The notes beneath the pieces were generated by a model, which was not told where the DNA came from, made no database searches, and was given only the letters and a program-made list of their open reading frames with translations. From Dongia mobilis (GTDB lineage Bacteria > Pseudomonadota > Alphaproteobacteria > Dongiales > Dongiaceae), in contig NZ_SNYW01000013.1 in the NCBI RefSeq assembly GCF_004363235.1, positions 124,001 to 188,000 on the forward strand: a DNA stretch of 64,000 nt. Reading direction: 5' to 3'. Of the stretch, positions 53,898-61,998 are shown piece after piece (position 1 is the first letter of the stretch; each line of letters starts with the position of its first letter). Made by a program: the position numbers and the translations under genes.

Positions 53898-53927
53898 CTT
53901 GATTCCCGCGCTGCGCCGACGCATATG
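53898..53927 (+). promoter_or_regulatory. Possible RpoH (heat-shock) promoter of htpG
   Basis: CTTG at 53898-53901 and a -10-like CGCATAT at 53920-53926 are separated by 18 bases, close to the alphaproteobacterial sigma-32 pattern CTTG-N17/18-CxxATxT. It lies about 42 bases before the htpG start. No factor-independent terminator was seen between pheT and here. Confidence 0.45.
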
Positions 53928-53968
53928 AGGGCCGAATTCGACCCCTCCACCAGTCTGGAGAAGATCCC

Positions 53969-55834
53969 ATGTCCTTGGAACGTCACGGCTTTCAGGCCGA
54001 GGTGTCGCGCCTCCTGCAGATCGTCGCGCATTCGCTCTACAGCGACAAATCGGTCTTCCTGCGCGAGCTGATTTCCAATGCCTCCGATGCCTGCGACAAG
54101 CTGCGCTATCTGGCATTGACCCAGCCGGAATTGCTGGAAGGCGGCGGGGAGCTGGCGGTCACCCTGAGTGTCGACAAGGGGGGGAAGACCCTTACCATTG
54201 CCGATAACGGCATCGGCATGAACAAGGACGACCTCATCAGCCATCTCGGCACCATCGCCCGCTCGGGCTCGGCCAAATTCGTCGAGGAGCTGGAGAGTGC
54301 CAAATCGGCCGAGGCCAAGGTGTCGCTGATCGGCCAGTTCGGCGTCGGCTTCTATTCCGCCTTCATGGTGGCGGACAAGGTCACGGTCCTCTCGCGCAAG
54401 GCCGGCGAAACCCAGGGCTGGCGCTGGATTTCCGACGGGACCGGCGAGTTCACCATCGAGACCGCAGAGAAACCCCAGCGCGGCACCGAGATCACGCTGC
54501 ACCTGAAGAAAGGCGAGGAGGAATGGCTGGAGGCGGCGCGCCTCGAGCACATCATTGCCAAGCACTCCGAGCATGTGGCGCTCCCCATCCATTTGAAGGA
54601 CGGAGCTGAAGAAAAGCACGTCAACCAGAAGGCCGCCCTCTGGACCAAGTCGAAATCGGAAATCACGGAAGAACAGTACCGCGATTTCTATCGCCATATC
54701 GCCCATGCCTGGGACGAACCCTGGGCCACCATCCATTACAAGGCGGAAGGCAAGATCGATTACACGGCGCTGCTCTTCATCCCCAGCCAGCGGCCGATGG
54801 ATCTGTTCAACCCGGACCGCAAGCAGTCGCTGAAGCTCTACGCCAAGCGCGTCTTCATCACCGACCAGTCGGACGAGATCCTGCCCGGCTGGCTGCGCTT
54901 CGTGCGGGGCCTGGTCGATTCCGAGGATCTGCAGCTCAATATCAGCCGTGAAATGCTGCAGGCGAGCCCGCTTCTCGCCAAGATCCGCGCCGCCCTGGTG
55001 AAACGCGTGCTCTCCGAACTCGGCAAACGCGCCAATGACGAGGACAAGACGTCCTACGAGAGCTTCTGGGGCCATTTCGGCGCCGTGCTCAAGGAGGGCC
55101 TCTACGAGGATCCCGCCAGCCGCGACGAGATCCTGAAATTGGCCCGCTTCCGCTCGACCGGCTCGGATGGCTGGGTCAGCCTCGCCGATTACGCCGCCCG
55201 GATGAAGGAAGGGCAGAAGGCGATCTATTACATCGCCGGCGACCAGCTGGATGCGCTGGCCCGCTCCGCCCAGATCGAGGGCTTCAAGGCCAAGGGCATC
55301 GAGGTCCTGCTGCTGACCGACCCGATCGACGAGTTCTGGATTCCGGCGGTCGAGAAATTCGGCGAAGCGGAGTTCCGCTCGGTGACGCGCGCCGGGGCCG
55401 ACCTCTCCGAGGTGAAGTCGGAGCAGAAGACGGATGACTCGAAGAAGCCGGTCGCCGAAAATCTCGACGCGCTCATCTCCTTCCTCAAGGTGACCTACAA
55501 GGATGCGGTGAAGGACGTCCGCGTCTCCGAGCGCCTGACCGACAGTGCGTGCTGCCTGGTGGCCGATTCCGGCGACATGGACATGCATCTGGAGCGCCTG
55601 CTGCGCCAGCACAAGCGCCTCGAAGCAAGCCTGCCGCGCGTCCTTGAGGTGAATGGCAGCCATCCCCTGGTAGCCGCCATGGCGAAGCAGGCAACGAAGG
55701 ACGGCGACTGGCCGGAACTGGCCGAGACCGCCTGGCTGCTGCTCGACGAGGCGCGCATCCAGGATGGCGAATTGCCAGCCGACCCCGCCGCCTTCGTGAA
55801 GCGCCTCAACGCGGCGCTGGCCAAGGTCGTTTGA
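53969..55834 (+). CDS. htpG: Molecular chaperone HtpG (bacterial Hsp90)
   Basis: 621 residues with all Hsp90 regions. The N-terminal GHKL ATPase has ELISNASDACDKLR near residue 34, DNGIGMNKDDL near 80 and GQFGVGFYSAF near 118. The middle domain contains FIPSQRPMDLFNPDRKQSL and GLVDSEDLQLNISREMLQ, and the C-terminal dimerisation domain completes the protein. Start at 53969 with a GGAGAAG site. Usual substrate-folding role under stress, probably driven by the promoter at 53898. Confidence 0.97.
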   Translation: MSLERHGFQAEVSRLLQIVAHSLYSDKSVFLRELISNASDACDKLRYLALTQPELLEGGGELAVTLSVDKGGKTLTIADNGIGMNKDDLISHLGTIARSGSAKFVEELESAKSAEAKVSLIGQFGVGFYSAFMVADKVTVLSRKAGETQGWRWISDGTGEFTIETAEKPQRGTEITLHLKKGEEEWLEAARLEHIIAKHSEHVALPIHLKDGAEEKHVNQKAALWTKSKSEITEEQYRDFYRHIAHAWDEPWATIHYKAEGKIDYTALLFIPSQRPMDLFNPDRKQSLKLYAKRVFITDQSDEILPGWLRFVRGLVDSEDLQLNISREMLQASPLLAKIRAALVKRVLSELGKRANDEDKTSYESFWGHFGAVLKEGLYEDPASRDEILKLARFRSTGSDGWVSLADYAARMKEGQKAIYYIAGDQLDALARSAQIEGFKAKGIEVLLLTDPIDEFWIPAVEKFGEAEFRSVTRAGADLSEVKSEQKTDDSKKPVAENLDALISFLKVTYKDAVKDVRVSERLTDSACCLVADSGDMDMHLERLLRQHKRLEASLPRVLEVNGSHPLVAAMAKQATKDGDWPELAETAWLLLDEARIQDGELPADPAAFVKRLNAALAKVV

Positions 55835-55854
55835 TCAGCAAGCTGCTGGCATTC

Positions 55855-55948
55855 TTGTCATGGCCCGACTTGGCCGGGCCATCCACGAGTTTGCAGGCAA
55901 TTGAGGGAAGAAATTCTTGGATCCCCCGGCCAAGCCGGAGGATGACAA
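55855..55948. repeat. Paired palindromic (REP-like) intergenic element
   Basis: Outer inverted arms TTGTCAT (55855-55861) and ATGACAA (55942-55948) enclose two hairpins: ATGGCCCG/CGGGCCAT (55860-55882) and ATCCCCCGGC/GCCGGAGGAT (55921-55943, one mismatch). The wording matches the dispersed palindromic intergenic repeats of many alphaproteobacteria. Only one copy was noticed in this window. Confidence 0.7.
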
Positions 55949-55958
55949 TGGGGAAAGC

Positions 55959-56417
55959 ATGACCGGCCTCACCTTCCGCCGCGCGACGCGGGCCGATCTC
56001 GAGGCGATCGTCGACCTGCTGCTGGATGACCCCTTGGGCGCTGCCCGCGAGGACGGCTCGCGGCCCCTGAACCCGCGCTATATCGCCGGCTTCGAGGCGG
56101 TCGACCGCGACCCCAACCAGTATCTCGCCGTGGTGGAGGATGGGGGACGCATCATCGGTTCGCTGCAGATCACCTTCATCCCCTCGGTTTCGCGCCTCGG
56201 CATGTGGCGCGGCCAGATCGAGGCGGTGCGCATCACCCGCACCCGGCGCGGCGAGGGCCTTGGTCGGCAGATGTTCGACTGGGCAATCGCCGAATGCCGC
56301 CAGCGCGGCTGCGAACTGGTACAACTGACCATGGACAAGACCCGCACCGAATCCTTCAAGTTCTACGAGGCGCTCGGCTTTCGGGCGAGTCACGAGGGCT
56401 TCAAGCTGTCCCTGTGA
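55959..56417 (+). CDS. GNAT family N-acetyltransferase
   Basis: 152 residues from the ATG at 55959 (GGGGAAAG site; the frame is open 14 codons further upstream into the repeat element). The acetyl-CoA motif is RGEGLGRQMFDWAIAECR near residue 91, followed by FYEALGFRASHEGFKL at the C-terminus. The substrate is unknown: amine, aminoglycoside or protein N-terminus are all possible. The preceding palindromic element may contribute to its expression. Confidence 0.88.
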   Translation: MTGLTFRRATRADLEAIVDLLLDDPLGAAREDGSRPLNPRYIAGFEAVDRDPNQYLAVVEDGGRIIGSLQITFIPSVSRLGMWRGQIEAVRITRTRRGEGLGRQMFDWAIAECRQRGCELVQLTMDKTRTESFKFYEALGFRASHEGFKLSL

Positions 56418-56429
56418 CAGATTGAGGCA

Positions 56430-57413
56430 TCACGCCTCCTTCGCCACCTCGACCTCGATGGTAAGGTGCGAGAGCTTGGCAACGCCGGTCAAGACCGCGC
56501 GGTAGAATTCGACATTGCGCTCCTTCGCCGTCACGATGCTGACGATACCGGCGAGATGCCCCGGCCCCACGCGCCAGACATGGAGATCGGTAACGCGATC
56601 GCCCAGAGCCTCGACTTCATCCCGAATTGCATTGGTGAGTTCGGCGCTGGGCTGCGCATCAAGGAGTGTCGCCCCGGACGAACGCATGAGCAGATAGGCC
56701 CAGCGCAGGATGACAAGGGCGCCAACGATGCCGATCACGGGATCGAGCCCGATCCAGCCGAAGGCCCAGGCAAGGCCGATGGCCGCAATTGCCATGACCG
56801 AGGTGGCGGCATCTGCCAGCATGTGCACATAGGCCGATTTCAGATTGAGGTCCTGGTGATGGTGCCCATGGTCATGGGCATGGTCATGCCTATGGTCAGG
56901 GTCGTGCGTGTGGCCATGATCATGGCCGTGACCGTGGTGATGGCCATGCTCGTGCCCGTGATGCTCCATCAACAGCACCGCCGCCACCGCATTGACGACA
57001 AGGCCCAGCACGGCGACGGCCATGGCTTCGCGATAGGCGATGACTTGCGGATTGAAGAACCGATCGATCGATTCCCAGGCGATACCGAGGGCGACCATGG
57101 CCAGCACCACGGCCGAGGTATAGGCGCCGAGATCGCCGAATTTTCCCGTGCCGAAGGAGAAATGGTCGTTATCGGCCTGGCGCTCGGCCAGGACATAGGC
57201 GATGAGCGAGATGCCGAGGGCGGCCAGATGCGTCGCCATGTGCCAGCCATCGGCCAGCAGCGCCATCGAGCCGAAGACATGGCCGGCCACGATCTCGCCC
57301 ACCATCATGACGGCCGAGAAGGCCAGTACGATCTTCACCCGCCCGGCATTGCGCGCATGGTGGCGACCGCGAAAATCGTGATTCTTGTGCCGTCCGGCGC
57401 TGATCTCGCTCAT
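56430..57413 (-). CDS. dmeF: His-rich cation diffusion facilitator (DmeF-like)
   Basis: 327 residues with six membrane segments. Segment 2 carries MALLADGWHMATHLAALGIS and segment 5 VHMLADAATSVMAIAAIGLA, supplying the His/Asp metal site. Between segments 4 and 5 lies a long His-rich loop (about 150-187, with HEHGHHHGHGHDHGHTHD), typical of cobalt/nickel exporters of the DmeF type and of ZitB. DmeF genes in relatives are often controlled by a DmeR repressor; none is adjacent here. It is divergent from frmA, so cobalt or nickel stress may be linked to that promoter. The second CDF protein in the window lacks the His loop. Confidence 0.88.
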   Translation of the reverse strand: MSEISAGRHKNHDFRGRHHARNAGRVKIVLAFSAVMMVGEIVAGHVFGSMALLADGWHMATHLAALGISLIAYVLAERQADNDHFSFGTGKFGDLGAYTSAVVLAMVALGIAWESIDRFFNPQVIAYREAMAVAVLGLVVNAVAAVLLMEHHGHEHGHHHGHGHDHGHTHDPDHRHDHAHDHGHHHQDLNLKSAYVHMLADAATSVMAIAAIGLAWAFGWIGLDPVIGIVGALVILRWAYLLMRSSGATLLDAQPSAELTNAIRDEVEALGDRVTDLHVWRVGPGHLAGIVSIVTAKERNVEFYRAVLTGVAKLSHLTIEVEVAKEA

Positions 57414-57565
57414 GGCGGCAAGTTAGCATGGGGCCCGGACGTTACAAAATTACAGACCCGGCTGCCCTTTCCAGCATCCACACCTGCCTTAGGGCATTGA
57501 AGCGGGCCACCCTTTCCCGCAATATCGGCGCCGTTTCATGACTCGTCATTTCCGGAGGATTTCCC

Positions 57566-58675
57566 ATGGATGTTCGCGCCGCCATCGCCGTCGAGGCCGG
57601 CAAGCCCCTCGTCATCGACACCGTGCAACTCGAGGGGCCGAAAGCGGGCGAAGTCCTGGTCGAGGTGAAAGCGACGGGTATCTGCCATACCGACTATTTC
57701 ACCCTTTCCGGCGCCGATCCCGAGGGGCTGTTCCCGGCCATCCTCGGCCACGAGGGTGCCGGCGTGGTGGTCGATGTCGGCCCCAACGTGACCAGCCTCA
57801 AGAAAGGCGACCATGTCATTCCGCTCTACACGCCGGAATGCCGCCAGTGCGAATATTGCCTCAGCCAGAAGACCAATCTCTGCCAGGCGATCCGCGTCAC
57901 CCAGGGCCAGGGCCTGATGCCGGATGGCTCCAGCCGTTTCTCGATGGGCGGCAAGAAGGTGCATCACTATATGGGCACCTCGACCTTCGCCAATTTCACC
58001 GTGGTGCCGGAGATCGCACTGGCCAAGGTGCGCGAGGACGCACCCTTCGACAAGATCTGCTATATCGGCTGTGGCGTTACCACCGGCATCGGTGCCGTCA
58101 TCAACACCGCCCGGGTCGAGCCCGGCGCTAATGTGGTCGTCTTCGGCCTGGGCGGCATCGGCCTCAACGTGATCCAGGGTGCGCGCCTGGCCGGAGCCGA
58201 CATGATCATCGGTGTCGACATCAATCCGGGCAGGAAGGCGATCGCCGAGAAATTCGGCATGACTCATTTCGTCAATCCGAAGGAGGTCGAGGGCGACCTC
58301 GTCCCCTACCTCGTCAACCTCACCAAGGGCGGCGCCGATTACAGCTTCGAATGCATCGGCAATACGACGGTGATGCGCCAGGCGCTGGAATGCTGCCACA
58401 AGGGCTGGGGCGTCTCGGTCATCATCGGCGTCGCCGGCGCCGGGCAGGAAATCTCGACCCGGCCGTTCCAGCTGGTGACGGGCCGCGTCTGGAAGGGGAC
58501 CGCCTTCGGCGGTGCGCGCGGTCGCACCGACGTGCCGAAGATTGTCGACTGGTACATGGACGGCAAGATCAATATCGACGACCTCATCACGCATACGATG
58601 CCGTTGCAGGACATCAACAAGGGCTTCGATCTGATGAAGTCCGGTTCCTCGATCCGCGGCGTGGTGGTCTACTGA
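57566..58675 (+). CDS. frmA: S-(hydroxymethyl)glutathione dehydrogenase (class III alcohol dehydrogenase)
   Basis: 369 residues. The catalytic zinc site begins KATGICHTDYFTLSGADPEG; the structural zinc loop has four cysteines in CRQCEYCLSQKTNLC near residue 92; the NAD Rossmann loop is VFGLGGIGLNVIQGARLAG near residue 192. It oxidises the formaldehyde-glutathione adduct. A GGAGG site precedes the ATG. It is translationally coupled to fghA (TGATG) and divergent from a metal exporter. Confidence 0.97.
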   Translation: MDVRAAIAVEAGKPLVIDTVQLEGPKAGEVLVEVKATGICHTDYFTLSGADPEGLFPAILGHEGAGVVVDVGPNVTSLKKGDHVIPLYTPECRQCEYCLSQKTNLCQAIRVTQGQGLMPDGSSRFSMGGKKVHHYMGTSTFANFTVVPEIALAKVREDAPFDKICYIGCGVTTGIGAVINTARVEPGANVVVFGLGGIGLNVIQGARLAGADMIIGVDINPGRKAIAEKFGMTHFVNPKEVEGDLVPYLVNLTKGGADYSFECIGNTTVMRQALECCHKGWGVSVIIGVAGAGQEISTRPFQLVTGRVWKGTAFGGARGRTDVPKIVDWYMDGKINIDDLITHTMPLQDINKGFDLMKSGSSIRGVVVY

Positions 58676-59514
58676 TGGCGCTGCAGGAACTTTCGCGCCA
58701 TCGCTGCTTCGGCGGCTGGCAGGTCTTCCTGCAACACGACAGCGCCGAGATCGGCCTGCCGATGAAGCTCGGCATCTACCTGCCGCCGGCGGCGGAGAAG
58801 GGCAAGGTGCCGGCCCTTACCTATCTTGCCGGCCTCACCTGCACGGAGGAGACCTTCCTCATCAAGGCCGGTGCCCAGCGTTTGGCGGCCGAGCTTGGCC
58901 TCATTCTCATCGCCCCCGATACTTCGCCGCGCGGCACCGATTTTCCGGGCCAGGCGGAGAACTGGGATTTCGGTATCGGCGCCGGCTTTTATGTAGATGC
59001 GACCGAGGCACCATGGCAGGCGCATTGGCGCATGTATTCGTATGTGACAAAGGAATTGCCGGCGCTGGTCGCCGAGAATTTTCCGGTCGATACCGGGCAG
59101 CGCGGCATCTTCGGCCATTCCATGGGCGGTCACGGCGCCCTCATTTGCGCCCTGAAGAGCCCGGGTTTGTTCAGGTCGGTCTCCGCCTTTGCACCAATTT
59201 CAAACCCGGTTAATTGCCCCTGGGGACAGAAGGCCTTCACCGGCTATCTGGGGGCGGACAAGGCGTCCTGGGCTGCCTATGACGCCAGCGAATTGATGAA
59301 GGCGCAGGCCCATCCCAACCCGATCCTGGTCGATCAGGGCGAGGCCGACCAGTTCCTGGAACGGGAACTACATCCGCATGCCCTCGAAGCGGCAGCGCAG
59401 ATTTCCGGCCAGCAGCTGACGCTGCGCCGCCATGCCGGCTATGACCACGGCTATTATTTCATCCAGAGCTTCATCGAGGATCACCTCCGCCATCACGCGG
59501 CCTTGCTGAAATAG
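58675..59514 (+). CDS. fghA: S-formylglutathione hydrolase
   Basis: 279 residues, alpha/beta hydrolase of the esterase D type. The nucleophile elbow is IFGHSMGGHGALICALKSPG near residue 144, and the early YLAGLTCTEETFLIKAGAQR is the family signature; GADQF-like acid and YDHGYYFIQSF histidine segments close the triad. It releases formate and glutathione after FrmA. The start overlaps the frmA stop. Confidence 0.96.
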   Translation: MALQELSRHRCFGGWQVFLQHDSAEIGLPMKLGIYLPPAAEKGKVPALTYLAGLTCTEETFLIKAGAQRLAAELGLILIAPDTSPRGTDFPGQAENWDFGIGAGFYVDATEAPWQAHWRMYSYVTKELPALVAENFPVDTGQRGIFGHSMGGHGALICALKSPGLFRSVSAFAPISNPVNCPWGQKAFTGYLGADKASWAAYDASELMKAQAHPNPILVDQGEADQFLERELHPHALEAAAQISGQQLTLRRHAGYDHGYYFIQSFIEDHLRHHAALLK

Positions 59515-59517
59515 GCC

Positions 59518-60000
59518 ATGGCAACGATCAGCAACTTCACGGTGCGCGATGGCGAGGGGCAGGAAGTGCCTCTCGCCAGATTCGCCGGTCAGGCGCTGCT
59601 TATCGTCAACACCGCCAGCAGATGTGGCTTCACCCCGCAATATGCCGGGCTGGAATCCCTGCAACGGCAATTCGGCCGCCAGGGCTTTTCGGTCCTCGCC
59701 TTCCCCTGCAATCAGTTTGGTGCGCAGGAACCCGGCGAGGCGCAGGAAATCGCCGCCTTCTGCCAAAAGAACTACGACATCACCTTTCCGCTCTTTGCCA
59801 AGATCGAGGTGAACGGACCTCGGGCGCATCCGCTGTTCAACTGGCTGACGACGGAAAGGCCGGGCGTGTTCGGCACACGCCGGATCAAGTGGAACTTCAC
59901 CAAATTCCTGATCGACGGCGACGGACGATGCATCGCGCGCTTTGCCCCCTTCACCCGGCCGGAGAAATTGCGCCGCCGGATTGCGGCCCTGCTCGGCTGA
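59518..60000 (+). CDS. Glutathione peroxidase
   Basis: 160 residues. The active-site Cys is in NTASRCGFTPQYAGLESLQ (Cys, not selenocysteine; the codon is TGT), with FPCNQFGAQEPG and RRIKWNFTKFLIDGDG giving the Gln and Trp of the catalytic tetrad. Reduces peroxides with glutathione or thioredoxin. It is three bases after the fghA stop, so it belongs to the same formaldehyde/glutathione operon. Confidence 0.95.
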   Translation: MATISNFTVRDGEGQEVPLARFAGQALLIVNTASRCGFTPQYAGLESLQRQFGRQGFSVLAFPCNQFGAQEPGEAQEIAAFCQKNYDITFPLFAKIEVNGPRAHPLFNWLTTERPGVFGTRRIKWNFTKFLIDGDGRCIARFAPFTRPEKLRRRIAALLG

Positions 60001-60013
60001 AGGATCTCAGCCG
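59994..60013. terminator. Hairpin spanning the stop codons of the convergent Gpx and FAD genes
   Basis: Arms CGGCTGA and TCAGCCG with loop AGGATC. It includes both stop codons. There is no T-run; a bidirectional role is inferred. Confidence 0.4.
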
Positions 60014-61257
60014 CGCCGCACCTGATCGACGGCGAAACCGGCCGCGAGCTTGTAGCGGCGCGCGATCTCTTCCATCTCGTCACGCGGGATCACATCGTCT
60101 ATCGCGGCAAAACCGTTAGGCGCCCGCTCTTCGGCCAGTTGCATCACCTGCTCGGGGCCGTTCTGTCGATTGAGCCGCACGATCCCGGCGGTTGCCGGCA
60201 GGCGGACAGCTTCGTAGGCGGCAAGAGCCGCCGAAATGGGACTACCCGCCGCCAGGCAATCGGCCAGATGGCGGGCGTCGAGGATGGCCTGCGAAGCGCC
60301 GTTGGAGCCGATCGGATACATGGGGTGGGCAGCGTCGCCCAGCAGCGTCACGCGGCCATGGCTCCAGCGCGGCAGCGGATCGCGGTCAACCATGGGAAAT
60401 TCATAGACCGCCTCGGCCCCGGCGATGATGGCGGGGATATCGAGCCAGGAAAACCGCCAGTTCTGAAATGGGGCCGCAAAGACAGATGGTGGTACGACCC
60501 GGTTCCAGTCGGAACGCGGCGGCGTCGTCCCCGGCACCGCCAGTTCGGCGATCCAGTTGGTGAGCGACTGGCCGGCGTCGAGGGCCGCGCGCGAGATCGG
60601 ATAACAGACGAATTTCTGGCTCTGGTGGCCGGCCATGATCATGGTACGGCCGCCAAGGAAAGGCACGGTGCGCGACACCGCCCGCCACAGCATGCGGCCG
60701 GAAAATTGCGGCGGGCCTTCGTCGGGAAAGAAAAACCGCCGGACCGTCGAATGGATGCCATCGGCGCCGATCAGCGCGTCGCCGTGGACGCGCAGTTCGC
60801 CATCGCCCGCATTGCGGTCCGCGAATACCGCCACGACACCCTGGTCGTTCTGCGAAAATCCGGTCAATGCCATGCCGGTGCGCAGATGTTCGTCACCCAG
60901 CGCCGCGCGCGCGGCGTCGTAGAGGATCATCTGCAGGGCGCCGCGATGGATCGAGAATTGCGGCACGTCATAGCCGGCGGCGCGGCCGCGCGGCTCGCGC
61001 CAGATCTCCTGGCCCCATTTGTTGAAATAGGCGAGTTCCGCCGTCTCGATCGCCTCGGCGCCAAGGGCATCCAGCAGGCCGAGGGCTGCAAGTTCCGCCA
61101 CCGCATGCGGCAGCAGATTGATACCGACGCCCAAGGGACGGATCTCGCGGCTGGCCTCAAATACGCTGACCGCGATGCCGCGCCCCTGCAACATCAACGC
61201 GGTGACAAGGCCGCCAATGCCGCCACCCACGATCAGCACATGTGGCGGGGTGGTCAC
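60007..61257 (-). CDS. FAD-dependent aromatic-type monooxygenase
   Basis: 416 residues, class A flavoprotein hydroxylase fold. The FAD dinucleotide loop is VLIVGGGIGGLVTALMLQ near residue 7, the second motif DALIGADGIHSTVRRF near residue 163, and the third GRVTLLGDAAHPMYPIGSNG near residue 301. The wording resembles PhzS- and 3-hydroxybenzoate-6-hydroxylase-like enzymes. The substrate is unknown. The GTG start overlaps the TetR stop (GTGA), so the pair is one transcript with its own regulator. Confidence 0.9.
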   Translation of the reverse strand: MTTPPHVLIVGGGIGGLVTALMLQGRGIAVSVFEASREIRPLGVGINLLPHAVAELAALGLLDALGAEAIETAELAYFNKWGQEIWREPRGRAAGYDVPQFSIHRGALQMILYDAARAALGDEHLRTGMALTGFSQNDQGVVAVFADRNAGDGELRVHGDALIGADGIHSTVRRFFFPDEGPPQFSGRMLWRAVSRTVPFLGGRTMIMAGHQSQKFVCYPISRAALDAGQSLTNWIAELAVPGTTPPRSDWNRVVPPSVFAAPFQNWRFSWLDIPAIIAGAEAVYEFPMVDRDPLPRWSHGRVTLLGDAAHPMYPIGSNGASQAILDARHLADCLAAGSPISAALAAYEAVRLPATAGIVRLNRQNGPEQVMQLAEERAPNGFAAIDDVIPRDEMEEIARRYKLAAGFAVDQVRRG

Positions 61258-61889
61258 AACCGGCCGCTCCCGCCACTTTGCGGCGCCATGCCGCGAAAGA
61301 CGATCTCGGTGATGCGCCGGACTTCCTTCGCATGTCCAGCCATGTCGGGTTCATCCTGTTGCACCAGGCGCAGCATCTGCAGATGCGAATAGTCGTTGAA
61401 CAGGAAGGCGATGCCCTCGACATCGATATCCGCGCCGAGCTTGCCGCGGCGCTGCAAATCGCGCAGCAGGGCCGCGATCTCGGCCTTCAACGCGTCATTC
61501 ATGCGGCAATAGGCCGACGGCAACTCGCCATCCCCGCCGGACAGCACCAGCGGCAGCAATTCGCGCCAAAGCGCTGGCGGCATGACCTTGAAGGATTCCG
61601 CCATCAGCCGGGCTTCGAGATCGCAGAGCGCGTCGACGGGATCGGCGAATTCCGGCAGGGCAAGGCATGCGCCCATGATTGCCTGGCGGTCGGCCGCAGC
61701 CAGCATCTCCAGAAGGATCGCCTGCTTGCCGGCGAAATACTTGAAGATCGTCGGTATCGAGACGCCGGCCCGGGCGGCAATTTCCTCAAGGGTCGTGCCG
61801 CCGTAACCCCGTTCCCTGAAGAGGTCGGTGGCCGCCGACGCGATGGCCCGGCGCCGCTCTTCCTTTTGTCGTTGCCGCAATCCGCTCAT
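61254..61889 (-). CDS. TetR/AcrR-family regulator
   Basis: 211 residues. The helix-turn-helix is ATDLFRERGYGGTTLEEIAA, followed by GVSIPTIFKYFAGKQAI; the C-terminal part is a ligand-binding domain. First gene of the pair with the FAD monooxygenase and divergent from the third serine hydrolase. The AT-rich intergenic region holds direct and inverted repeats suited to its operator. Confidence 0.92.
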   Translation of the reverse strand: MSGLRQRQKEERRRAIASAATDLFRERGYGGTTLEEIAARAGVSIPTIFKYFAGKQAILLEMLAAADRQAIMGACLALPEFADPVDALCDLEARLMAESFKVMPPALWRELLPLVLSGGDGELPSAYCRMNDALKAEIAALLRDLQRRGKLGADIDVEGIAFLFNDYSHLQMLRLVQQDEPDMAGHAKEVRRITEIVFRGMAPQSGGSGRL

Positions 61890-61914
61890 AAGTTCAGCCT
61901 AACACGAAACTATT

Positions 61915-61943
61915 ACTTAATTAAATATTTTATTGACTTAATT
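61915..61943. promoter_or_regulatory. Operator-like repeats between the TetR gene and the serine hydrolase
   Basis: Direct repeats of ACTTAATT at 61915 and 61936, 21 bases (two helical turns) apart, with a perfect TTAATTAA palindrome at 61917-61924. This is the most AT-rich stretch of the region and lies in the divergent promoter. Confidence 0.45.
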
Positions 61944-61998
61944 TTTTCAGGAGGCGACGCTGGGCTCTCCACGCCAACTCAGCCGGGTCACCGAAACC

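Noticed and set aside
59518-60000. Selenocysteine-containing glutathione peroxidase
   Set aside because: The active-site codon is TGT (Cys), and no in-frame TGA or SECIS element is present.
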